61,827 bases of DNA from Ignavibacteriota bacterium (GTDB lineage: Bacteria; Bacteroidota; Ignavibacteria; UBA10030; UBA6906). The stretch spans positions 175 to 62,001 of the forward strand of contig PMJQ01000160.1 of the NCBI GenBank assembly GCA_003157485.1. Reading direction: 5' to 3'. Shown here piece by piece: positions 8,793 to 16,338 of the stretch. Position 1 is the first letter of the stretch. Each line of letters begins with the position of its first letter. Below the pieces are notes generated by a model, which saw only the letters and a list, made by a program, of their open reading frames with translations, had not been told where the DNA came from and did not search any database. Both the position numbers and the translations under genes were made by a program.

Positions 8793-9860
8793 TTATTGGA
8801 ACATCTCTCTCAGCAGATCCCAGGGGTTTTTCCGGTCCCTGTGCCGGTGCTTCCAATCCTGGTATGCGTCGCGGGTGATGAGGCCGATGGGACCGTCGTA
8901 GATGCCGCCGTGAAGCCACCCGTCGTAGACGCGGACGGCGATCACGTTCTCCTCGCCGAATTTCAGCAATCCTCCCGGGAGCGTGTAGGCGCGGAGCTCG
9001 GCATATTCATTCGACGTCCGTATCCTTCCGCCGTGGGGACTCATCGACCCCGTCCGGCCTACCCGTTCGCCGTTCAGATAGGTTTCATCGAGGTCGTCGA
9101 CTTTTCCCATGAGGAGGATGAGCCTCTTCCCGTCGAGAGCAGAAGAGGGGCGGAACTTCAGCCGGTACCAGGCGAATCCGTCGTAGTCCTTCAATCCCTG
9201 CGTTTCCCAGAAGAGAGGGACGGCCGCGTCCTGCCAGCCGGCGTCATCGTACGACGGCTCCTTCCACGAAAAGTCGTCGCCCGTTTTCAGTTTCCATGTC
9301 CCGGCGAGCGACTGTTCCGCACGGAGAGGGTCACTCTGCGCGTAGATTCCGATCTTTCCGCGGGTGATTCCCCCTGCGAGGCCTCCGTCATAGACGCGGA
9401 CCGCAATGACGTTCCGCTGTCCGAACTTGAGACACCACTGCGGAAGGTGGTACTCGCGTGACCAGCCGTATTCACTGATATAATGGGGGGGAAACTGTCC
9501 GCCGAACCCGATGAAATGCCCGTTGATGTACGTCTCGTCCGCGTCATCGATGGTCCCAAGGTGGAGAGTGAGGACTTTGTCGCGGAGGTCATCCGGCACG
9601 TCGAACTGCGTCCTGTACCAGGCATACCCGTCGTACCCGGGATACCCTTCGTCCTCCCATGCTGACGGCACGAATATGTCATCCCACTTCCTGTCGTCGA
9701 ACGACGGGTCCGCCCAGCGCCTGTCATCGCCGATCTGGAATTTCCATTTGCCGCGCAGGTCCTTCACCATCTGCTGTTCCTGCGCGCCGGCGACAACCGG
9801 GAGGGATGTCAGTAATGCCAGCGCACAGGAACTCCACAGCAGAATCCGATCGCTTTTCAT
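8793..9860 (-). CDS. Exported protein with two tandem GH2-like jelly-roll sugar-binding domains
   Basis: 355 aa with a signal peptide (MKSDRILLWSSCALALLTSL...AGAQEQ). The body is a duplicated module. Each copy contains LRGKWKF/LAGTWKLKTGDD, a DPSFDD...W / EPSYDDAGW strand, FVPSAWEDEGY / VPLFWETQGL, YDGYAWYRT / YDGFAWYRL, a D-D-x-DETYxNG strand, and N-V-I-A-V-R-V-Y-D-G. This is the galactose-binding-like jelly roll found at the N-terminus of GH2 glycosidases and sialate esterases, but no catalytic domain is present. Start supported by GGAGG 6 nt upstream. It may bind polysaccharide; no ligand can be assigned. Confidence 0.82.
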   Translation of the reverse strand: MKSDRILLWSSCALALLTSLPVVAGAQEQQMVKDLRGKWKFQIGDDRRWADPSFDDRKWDDIFVPSAWEDEGYPGYDGYAWYRTQFDVPDDLRDKVLTLHLGTIDDADETYINGHFIGFGGQFPPHYISEYGWSREYHLPQWCLKFGQRNVIAVRVYDGGLAGGITRGKIGIYAQSDPLRAEQSLAGTWKLKTGDDFSWKEPSYDDAGWQDAAVPLFWETQGLKDYDGFAWYRLKFRPSSALDGKRLILLMGKVDDLDETYLNGERVGRTGSMSPHGGRIRTSNEYAELRAYTLPGGLLKFGEENVIAVRVYDGWLHGGIYDGPIGLITRDAYQDWKHRHRDRKNPWDLLREMFQ

Positions 9861-9956
9861 TTGAAGCCTCCGGTAGTCTCTGTCACCCAATATCGGCACC
9901 AGAGAGGTCACACGCGTTCCGGCCCTGTCAAGAGATGTAAAATCTTGTCGCAGCGA

Positions 9957-10424
9957 CTATTTGCCCGTGGGCCGGCCGGCGTTGTATCCGAGGAGCGCCT
10001 TTTCGGCCTTGCCGCTGATGGCGGCAAACAGGTCCTCGTCCCATGCATAGTCCTGGCCGCTTTCGCCCTTAAATATCGCGGGAGAATCGAACACAAGTCC
10101 CGCAAGGTACGCCTTGTACCGGATTGCAGCCGTTCTCCCCCCCGTGGCAAGCTTCTCCAGGGTCGTTCTCATCTCCTCGAGCCCGGCAGCGGGAACCGCC
10201 CACCGCATCTTGACGGACTGGGCGATTGCCGATTCCACGACGCCGTCGTTCGGGCAGACGAGGCCTGAGACGTAATTCCGCTCATCCCGGGTGATTTCGC
10301 TTGCGGACAGCAGCGCCGGCGAAACAGCGGGGTTGGGGGCCTGGCCGGTTTCGGCCTGGCACGGTGCCGTGGAGTGGGCTGCGGTCACAAGGGCGGCGGC
10401 GAAGAGCATTGCGGTGGTTTTCAT
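9957..10424 (-). CDS. Small exported protein of unknown function
   Basis: 155 aa; start ATG at 10424 with GGAGG 5 nt upstream. A signal peptide (MKTTAMLFAAALVTAAHS) is followed by a Pro/Ala stretch and a mostly helical domain. That domain contains RDERNYVSGLVCPNDGVVESAIAQS and ends in DYAWDEDLFAAISGKAEKALLGYN. No family recognised. It lies directly downstream of an OmpR-type two-component pair. A 10-bp direct repeat of the kind such regulators bind sits about 97 nt upstream, so it may be a target of that system. Confidence 0.75.
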   Translation of the reverse strand: MKTTAMLFAAALVTAAHSTAPCQAETGQAPNPAVSPALLSASEITRDERNYVSGLVCPNDGVVESAIAQSVKMRWAVPAAGLEEMRTTLEKLATGGRTAAIRYKAYLAGLVFDSPAIFKGESGQDYAWDEDLFAAISGKAEKALLGYNAGRPTGK

Positions 10425-10520
10425 CGTGTCCTCCAGTGCATCAATGTGATTGTGATACGATCTATGGACACTGATGGATACGCCGCCCACGGACGGAAGA
10501 TGTGGGGATGAGGTCAGAAA

Positions 10521-10537
10521 TTGTCACAACTTGTCAC
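10521..10537 (-). promoter_or_regulatory. Direct repeat, possible response-regulator box
   Basis: TTGTCAC occurs twice with 10-bp period (10521-10527 and 10531-10537). Winged-helix OmpR/PhoB proteins bind head-to-tail repeats of this size and spacing. It lies between the regulator gene's stop codon and the small exported protein gene. Binding is inference. Confidence 0.4.
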
Positions 10538-10560
10538 TGCAGGAGAGCCCGGCGCGGAGG

Positions 10561-11241
10561 TCAGATCATGAGCTTGTACCCGGTGCCATGTATCGTCACG
10601 ATGTACTTTGGTTCCGCCGGGTCCGGCTCGATTTTCTGGCGGAGCTTGAGTATGAAATTGTCCACCGTGCGGGTGCTGACCGATTCGTCGTACCCCCAGA
10701 CATTCGTCAGAAGCTGGTCGCGCGTCACCGTACGATTGCGGTGCTGCCAGAGAAACTTCAGCACCTCAAATTCCTTCGGCGTCATCGCCACCGCCGCGCC
10801 GTTTTTCGACGCGTCGTACGCGGTGACATCGGCCTCAAACGATCCGAGACGCACCATGGAACCGCCCGCGACGCTCCTTTCGTTCCGCCTGAGCACGGCT
10901 TTGACCCGCGCAAGGAGTTCCCGCAGGCTGAAGGGCTTCGTCACATAATCGTCCGCGCCCAGCTCCAGCCCCAGCACCCTGTCGATCTCCTCCCCTTTCG
11001 CCGTCAGCATGATGACAGGCGTGGAGACACCGCGTTCACGGGCCTTCTTCAGCACGTCAAACCCGGAGAGCCCGGGAAGCATGACGTCAAGAATGACGCA
11101 GTCGAACGCATTGTCCGTCCAGACCCGAAGGCCGGCCTCCCCGTCCCCCTCGGTGCGCACGGTGTACCCCTCGAACTCAAGGTTGTCTCTGAGTCCGGTC
11201 TGCATCTTCGGATCGTCTTCAATGACCAGTATTGTGCTCAT
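10561..11241 (-). CDS. OmpR/PhoB-family response regulator
   Basis: 226 aa. Receiver domain with acidic pair (IEDD, residues 8-10), phosphoacceptor Asp52 (ILDVMLPG), Thr80 and Lys102 (VTKPF), all intact. The C-terminal winged-helix effector contains TPKEFEVLKFLWQH, the RDQLLTNVWG segment and the closing GTGYKLMI hairpin. It overlaps the end of the kinase gene by 23 bp, so translation is coupled. Transcription factor; targets unknown apart from the nearby direct repeat. Confidence 0.95.
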   Translation of the reverse strand: MSTILVIEDDPKMQTGLRDNLEFEGYTVRTEGDGEAGLRVWTDNAFDCVILDVMLPGLSGFDVLKKARERGVSTPVIMLTAKGEEIDRVLGLELGADDYVTKPFSLRELLARVKAVLRRNERSVAGGSMVRLGSFEADVTAYDASKNGAAVAMTPKEFEVLKFLWQHRNRTVTRDQLLTNVWGYDESVSTRTVDNFILKLRQKIEPDPAEPKYIVTIHGTGYKLMI

Positions 11242-12799
11242 TGCGGAATACGAGTGTGAATGTGCTTCCTTCGCCCGGCGTGCTTTGCAGATCGATTCTC
11301 CCGCCGTGCGCCTCCATGATGTGACGGGCGATCGAGAGTCCGAGGCCGCTTCCGTTCACGCCCGGGTTCCGGCCGGCAGGGACCCTGAAAAACGTCTCGA
11401 AGACGCGTTTGTGATATTCGGTGGGTATTCCCCGGCCGCGGTCTTCTATCTCCACGTACGGGCCTTCCGGGCGGGCGCCGGTGGCGACGCGAAGGTATTT
11501 TTGAGCGCCGCTATACTTCACGGCGTTGTCGAGTATGTTGATAATGGCCTCCTGGACCGCCTCAAGGTCCGCCCGCACGGCCGGGATCGAAGGATCGAGC
11601 GTCACCTCGGGAAAGAACCCCTCGCTTCGCAGGTGCGGCGAGAACGACTCCAGGACCCCCTTCACGGCCGCATTGAGGTCGACGGCGGCAAGGGCATAGG
11701 GCCTTCGCCCGGCGTCCATGCGCGAAAAATTCAGGAGGTTGTTGACGAGATGGGTGAGCCGTTCCGTCTCTTTGACGATCGTCGCATAATAGTCCTGCTT
11801 CTTCCCGTCCTCCGTCAGACGCCCCATTTCAAGCGTTTCCGCGTACATCCTGATGAGCGCCAGCGGCGTCCGGAGCTCGTGCGACACATTCGACACAAAA
11901 TCGGACTTCAACCGGACGAATTCCATTTCCCTCCTCACGCTCCGGAACACGACCCAGACGCCGGTAAGAAGAAAGGCGTCAAGGACGAGGAGGATCACGA
12001 GATCCCGGCGCACGCGCGATTGCGCAACCTGCTGTACGGTCTCCCCTTTGAGCCTGATCCCGGCCGCAAGATCGGGAAACAGCCAGAGCTGGCGACGCTG
12101 CTCGGGTTCGGCCGCCGCCCCCTCCTCGCTCGCATAGACGCTCTCCCCGGTCGACGTATTGACGACGGAGAGTATGAACTCCCCGGCGGCGGCCTCACGC
12201 ATCCGCTCCGCGAGAACGTCCTGAACGAACCGCTCCTCGCGGAGCCTGATCCCCGCCAGGGCGGGGACCCCTTCGAGGCCGCGCAAGACGAACAGAAGGA
12301 CGACAACCCCCTTCCGTCCCGATGAGTCCGCGATCATGCACGGCTCGATCTTCCTGTAGTTCTGCCGGCTGAGCGCGAGCAGTTTGTCGATAAGCGGCCG
12401 CTCCCCTGCGAGCCACGAGCCGGGACCCCCGAGCCACCGGATCTCAGCATCCGGCCTCTCCGTGAACGAGAAGATCTCCGCGCCCGCCGAATCCGCGACA
12501 AAGACCGCATCGATCGCGGGATTTTTCCCGAGAAACTTCTCCGTGAACCCCGGTGAAAAGGTTCCCCTGTTCCCCGACGGCTTCCATCCGTTCTCCGCGG
12601 TGCTCGCCCATGTGTTCACGACGTTCCACGCAAACTGGTTCAGGGAAAACAGGACGACGTCGAGCTGGCCCCGGTAGACCCCGGCGACGAATGACTCGCC
12701 CGCACTCAGCCCGTTTATCTCGTAGACGGTGAAAATGAGAAGGGGGAAGAGGACGAGAAGGAGGATGATGACGGCAACGCCGCGGAGTGTCCGTGGCAT
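11219..12799 (-). CDS. Membrane sensor histidine kinase
   Basis: 526 aa. Membrane helix 1 about residues 7-25, a large extracytoplasmic sensor region (about 26-265) of no recognised fold, and helix 2 about 267-286. No HAMP domain follows: the dimerisation/phosphoacceptor helix (SNVSHELRTPLAL, His307) begins almost at once. The ATPase domain has an N box (IINILDNAVKYS), G1 box (DRGRGIP), F box (FETFFR) and G2 box (GSGLGLSIARHIMEAHGG). The partner is the overlapping response regulator. Start chosen at 12799 (MPRTLRGVAVIILLL); frames upstream lack family support. Signal unknown. Confidence 0.94.
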   Translation of the reverse strand: MPRTLRGVAVIILLLVLFPLLIFTVYEINGLSAGESFVAGVYRGQLDVVLFSLNQFAWNVVNTWASTAENGWKPSGNRGTFSPGFTEKFLGKNPAIDAVFVADSAGAEIFSFTERPDAEIRWLGGPGSWLAGERPLIDKLLALSRQNYRKIEPCMIADSSGRKGVVVLLFVLRGLEGVPALAGIRLREERFVQDVLAERMREAAAGEFILSVVNTSTGESVYASEEGAAAEPEQRRQLWLFPDLAAGIRLKGETVQQVAQSRVRRDLVILLVLDAFLLTGVWVVFRSVRREMEFVRLKSDFVSNVSHELRTPLALIRMYAETLEMGRLTEDGKKQDYYATIVKETERLTHLVNNLLNFSRMDAGRRPYALAAVDLNAAVKGVLESFSPHLRSEGFFPEVTLDPSIPAVRADLEAVQEAIINILDNAVKYSGAQKYLRVATGARPEGPYVEIEDRGRGIPTEYHKRVFETFFRVPAGRNPGVNGSGLGLSIARHIMEAHGGRIDLQSTPGEGSTFTLVFRNEHNTGH

Positions 12800-12846
12800 T
12801 TTCACGTGGACCGGCCGGCAATGTTCTACAATGGGACGATCAGGAG

Positions 12847-12875
12847 AAACTAGGCACATCGGCAGTGAAAGTCAA
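12847..12875 (-). promoter_or_regulatory. Promoter of the kinase/regulator operon
   Basis: Minus strand: TTGACT (12870-12875), 17-bp spacer, TAGTTT (12847-12852). Predicted start near 12840, leader about 41 nt. Its hexamers match the promoter at 6523-6551. Confidence 0.65.
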
Positions 12876-12943
12876 TGCGGCGGCTCGCGCGGGCGGAGTT
12901 TTTTCCGTATATTAAACGATATATGTTTTGAGGGAAGACGAGA

Positions 12944-14557
12944 GTGGGTATCAGGGAAGAGACAGAGCGGCGCCGCACGTTTGCGATAATCTCGCACCCG
13001 GACGCGGGGAAGACGACGCTGACCGAAAAATTCCTCCTCTACGGCGGCGCCGTGCAGCTCGCCGGTTCCGTCACTGCGAGGAAAAACCAGCGGCAGTCAA
13101 CCTCCGACTGGATGGAGCTCGAACGGAAGAGGGGGATATCGATAAGCTCCACGGTCCTCCAGTTCGAGTACAACGGATACCGGATCAATCTCCTCGACAC
13201 ACCCGGACACCAGGATTTTTCCGAAGACACCTACCGTGTGCTGACGGCGGTGGACGCGGTCGTGATGGTTATTGACGCCGCCAAGGGGATCGAAACGCAG
13301 ACGAGGAAACTTTTCGAGGTCTGCCGGCGGCGGCGCATCCCGATTTTCACGTTCATGAACAAGCTCGACAGGCCGACGCGGGATCCGCTCGAGCTTCTTG
13401 ACGAGCTCGAACACGTCCTCGGCATCGGCGCATTCCCGATGAACTGGCCCCTCGGAACCGGGTTTCATTTCAGGGGGGTGATCGACCGGATGACGCGCCA
13501 GGTGCACCTTTTCGAGCTCGCCGCGGGGGGCGCATACAGGGCTCCCGTGCAAATCTCGACGCTCGCGGACCCGCTCGTGCGCGAAAGGCTCGACACCGAC
13601 GTTCACGGCCGGGTGTCCGAGGAACTCGAGATGCTTGACCTCGCGGGGAACGCTTTTCACGCCGCCGACGTCCTCGCAGGGAAGACCACCCCCGTCTTTT
13701 TCGGCAGCGCCAGGAACAACTTCGGGGTCCAGCTCCTCCTCGACGGATTCCTTGCGCACGCCGAACCGCCGCGTCCCAGGCTGAGCAAGGGTACCATTGT
13801 CCCCGTCGACAGCACCGGGTTCTCCGGATTCATATTCAAGATACAGGCAAACATGGACCCGCGGCACCGTGACAGGGTCGCGTTCCTCCGCGTCTGTTCC
13901 GGAAAATTCACGCGGGATATGACGGCCATCCATGCGCAGACGGGAAAGTCCATCCGGCTTTCGAATGCCGCCAAACTCTTCGGGCGGGAGAGGGAGACCG
14001 TGGATGAGGCGTACCCCGGCGACATCGTCGGATTCGTGGGGCAGTCGCTCCTCGGGATCGGGGACACACTCGCAGAGGACCCGTCGATTGTCTACGATGA
14101 AATACCCAGATTCCCGCCCGAGTGCTTCGCGATGCTCAGCAATCCCAACCCATCGAAATTCAAGCGCTTCCGCGAGGGGCTCGACCAGCTTCTCCAGGAG
14201 GGGGTCGTGCAGGGGTTCCGTCCGAGGAATGCGTCGCAGCAGGTTCCGATTCTCGCAGCCGTCGGACCCCTGCAGTTCGAAGTATTTCAGTACCGGCTCG
14301 GAAGCGAATACGGCGCCGAGTCGCGGCTCGACCCGGCGGAATGGAAGTTCGCCCGGTGGATCCACCCTGCCACCGACGGCGCGCTCATCTCTCCCGGCAT
14401 GCTTCCCACCGGAGCGGTCCTCGCGGACGACTCACGGGGACAGAGCGTCATACTCTTCCCCGGAGACTGGGCCCTCAGCTATTTTGCGGAGAAAAACCCT
14501 TCCATCATACTCGGAGAGCTCCCTTTCGACAACGCACCCGCGGAATCCCGGCGATAG
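12944..14557 (+). CDS. prfC: Peptide chain release factor 3 (translational GTPase)
   Basis: 537 aa, normal RF3 length. It recycles RF1/RF2 from ribosomes after termination. GTPase motifs G1 SHPDAGKTTLTEK, G2 GISISSTV, G3 DTPGHQDFS and G4 NKLDR are intact, followed by the RF3-specific middle and C-terminal domains (GPLQFEVFQYRLGSEY; MDPRHRDRVAFLRVCSGKF). GTG start with AGGGAAG 6 nt upstream; AT-rich DNA at 12908-12930 may hold the promoter, but I could not fix hexamers. Transcribed divergently from the kinase gene. A GCCGGC hairpin without a U tract lies just past the stop (14570-14586). Confidence 0.97.
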   Translation: MGIREETERRRTFAIISHPDAGKTTLTEKFLLYGGAVQLAGSVTARKNQRQSTSDWMELERKRGISISSTVLQFEYNGYRINLLDTPGHQDFSEDTYRVLTAVDAVVMVIDAAKGIETQTRKLFEVCRRRRIPIFTFMNKLDRPTRDPLELLDELEHVLGIGAFPMNWPLGTGFHFRGVIDRMTRQVHLFELAAGGAYRAPVQISTLADPLVRERLDTDVHGRVSEELEMLDLAGNAFHAADVLAGKTTPVFFGSARNNFGVQLLLDGFLAHAEPPRPRLSKGTIVPVDSTGFSGFIFKIQANMDPRHRDRVAFLRVCSGKFTRDMTAIHAQTGKSIRLSNAAKLFGRERETVDEAYPGDIVGFVGQSLLGIGDTLAEDPSIVYDEIPRFPPECFAMLSNPNPSKFKRFREGLDQLLQEGVVQGFRPRNASQQVPILAAVGPLQFEVFQYRLGSEYGAESRLDPAEWKFARWIHPATDGALISPGMLPTGAVLADDSRGQSVILFPGDWALSYFAEKNPSIILGELPFDNAPAESRR

Positions 14558-14616
14558 AACCGGAGCCCCGCCGGCAAAGTGCCGGCAGGGCCGATCCGCC
14601 ATACCGGAAACAGGCG

Positions 14617-15180
14617 TCACGCCGCCGATTTCACAAACGCCGAAATCCCGATCCCCCCGACGACCCAGCCGACAAGCGTATCGGCGACCCATCCCGTCGT
14701 GTAGTCGACCGGATACATCATCCAGTTCCAGTTCACGATGTGCACCGCGAGGCAAATGAAGAGCCCGAGAGTCCCGCAGAACATGACACGGGCAAAATAA
14801 CCCGATTTCGCCGCGGTGCTCCTCGACAGGAGCCACGCCGCGAGCATCGCGGTGAGTATGCAGTCCAGAAGGCCTATCCCCATTTCCGGAAGCATCATGC
14901 CGGAGTATCCCGCCGGGTTGTAGATCACGGTGCCCGTCGGCCCCTGCTGGCATTTCCTCGTCCACGCGTCGATCGCGGCCTGCTCGCCGGAGACCGGTCT
15001 CGCGGGGAACATGTACACCGCCTTCCGGTCCATCCCGTTCTTCATCGCGGTGATGACCGAATCTTCATTCGCCATCGTCCTTATCGTGGATGTGTGAAGC
15101 GGGATCGCCATCCATGCCACCGCGCTCCAGATGAACATGAGCACGCCGCCGACGACGCCTGCAAGAAGTATCTTTTTCAT
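14617..15180 (-). CDS. Putative four-helix membrane protein of unknown function
   Basis: 187 aa. An N-terminal hydrophobic helix (LLAGVVGGVLMFIWSAVAWM) is followed by an extracytoplasmic loop of about 70 residues, then three further helices (GIGLLDCILTAMLAAWLLS; VMFCGTLGLFICLAVHIV; VADTLVGWVVGGIGISAFV). The loop has HTSTIRTMANEDSVITAM near its start and a PAGYSGMML stretch. The end NWNWMMYPVDYTTGWVADTLVGW is a recognisable feature of a widespread small membrane protein family I cannot name. It follows the dehydrogenase gene by 12 bp and is probably its operon partner. Confidence 0.75.
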   Translation of the reverse strand: MKKILLAGVVGGVLMFIWSAVAWMAIPLHTSTIRTMANEDSVITAMKNGMDRKAVYMFPARPVSGEQAAIDAWTRKCQQGPTGTVIYNPAGYSGMMLPEMGIGLLDCILTAMLAAWLLSRSTAAKSGYFARVMFCGTLGLFICLAVHIVNWNWMMYPVDYTTGWVADTLVGWVVGGIGISAFVKSAA

Positions 15181-15192
15181 GAATCGCTCCTT

Positions 15193-16182
15193 CTAGAATG
15201 TGAGTGCCCGGTCAATGATCCGCTGGTTTGCGAGGCCGTTCGATCCGCTCAGCTCCGGCTCAGGGCCGCCGAGGATCCAGTTTGTGAACATCGTCGTTTC
15301 TTCAACATAGAGATTCGGCACCGGGATCTCTTCCGCGACGGGGACGCCAGGGGCGTCCCCCTTGCCGCGTGTGAGGATCAGGCGCCCGTCACGGTCTCCC
15401 GACGTGAAGTCGGGCACCGTGATGATCCCCTCCGTGCCGATGATCTCGAGAATCACGCGCCGGTAGGGAGCCGTGTACGAGCAGAACACGGAGGCCAGAA
15501 CGCCGTCCGGAAACTGCAGCGAAACGAACCCGGATTCCTCGATGGATGCGGCCGTAGGGAGCGGCCAGAGCGCGGCCGACACCGACGCGGGTTCGCCCCC
15601 CAGCACGTACCGGAGGGTGTCGAAGCAGTGCACGCCGACGTCGACGACTGGCCCTCCTCCGGCGACGGCCCGGTCGATCAGCCATTTTCTGTGGCTCACC
15701 CTCGCGTCATAGATGAACTCCGCCCGTGCGGCCTTCACGCTCCCGATGCGGCCCGCCACGATAAGCTCTTTCGCCCTCCGCACAAGCGGGGAGAGTCGCA
15801 CCATGTGACCCACCATCAGCTTCACGCCGTTCGACGCACATGCGTCGATCATGGCCTGCGCTTCGCGGGCGCTGAGCGCCATCGGCTTTTCCACGATCAC
15901 ATGTTTTCCGGCGTTCGCCGCCGCCACCGTCTCCGGACAGTGCGCGGAGTTCGCGGAAACGATGAACACCGCGTCGATGTCGGGGTGGTGCACGAGATCG
16001 TCGACAGAAGCGAATGCCAGCGGGATGGAGCATTCATCCGCCTTTTTCCTTGCCTCCTCCGCAGATCGTTTCTGAAGCCCGACCACCTCGGAATTCCTGG
16101 CGCGCCGGATGGCGGGCGCGATCGCCTTTTCGGCAAACCGGCCGAACCCGATGATGCCGTAACGAATCGTTCTCTGTGTCAT
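15193..16182 (-). CDS. Gfo/Idh/MocA-family NAD(P)-dependent oxidoreductase
   Basis: 329 aa. Cytoplasmic dehydrogenase, probably acting on a sugar or cyclitol derivative. Rossmann start YGIIGFGRFAEKAI, the catalytic EKPMA motif, and the family's second signature GGPVVDVGVHCFDTLRYVLGG with its catalytic-type His are all present. The substrate is not predictable from family membership. A convincing promoter (16213-16241) precedes it; the small membrane protein gene follows at 12 bp. Confidence 0.92.
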   Translation of the reverse strand: MTQRTIRYGIIGFGRFAEKAIAPAIRRARNSEVVGLQKRSAEEARKKADECSIPLAFASVDDLVHHPDIDAVFIVSANSAHCPETVAAANAGKHVIVEKPMALSAREAQAMIDACASNGVKLMVGHMVRLSPLVRRAKELIVAGRIGSVKAARAEFIYDARVSHRKWLIDRAVAGGGPVVDVGVHCFDTLRYVLGGEPASVSAALWPLPTAASIEESGFVSLQFPDGVLASVFCSYTAPYRRVILEIIGTEGIITVPDFTSGDRDGRLILTRGKGDAPGVPVAEEIPVPNLYVEETTMFTNWILGGPEPELSGSNGLANQRIIDRALTF

Positions 16183-16212
16183 GCGTATTCCGTCTGTTGT
16201 CCGTGCCCGTGC

Positions 16213-16241
16213 AAGATACGCCCGGAAGAACTCCCATGCAA
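16213..16241 (-). promoter_or_regulatory. Promoter of the Gfo/Idh dehydrogenase gene
   Basis: Minus strand: TTGCAT (16236-16241), 17-bp spacer, TATCTT (16213-16218). Predicted leader about 24 nt. Confidence 0.6.
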
Positions 16242-16304
16242 TGCCTTCGTAGTGCGGGGGAGATTCCGTCCACGCACCGGTTCAGCGCCTCCTCCGGCGG
16301 GGAG

Positions 16305-16333
16305 TTGACCTCCGGGGGATGAAATACTATCTT
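16305..16333 (+). promoter_or_regulatory. Promoter of the M1 aminopeptidase, implying a leaderless mRNA
   Basis: TTGACC (16305-16310), 17-bp spacer, TATCTT (16328-16333). The ATG is at 16339, where transcription itself would begin. The AGGAG at 16334-16338 abuts the ATG, too close to act as a ribosome binding site. Confidence 0.6.
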
Positions 16334-16338
16334 AGGAG

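Noticed and set aside
12908-12930. Promoter of prfC in an AT-rich stretch
   Set aside because: Several TATATT-like hexamers occur but none has a -35 partner at acceptable spacing, so it is not listed.
14122-16308. A 728-codon plus-strand open frame across the dehydrogenase and membrane protein genes
   Set aside because: Its translation is rich in Arg, His and Pro with no family motifs. It is antisense to genes with clear signatures, a usual effect in GC-rich DNA.
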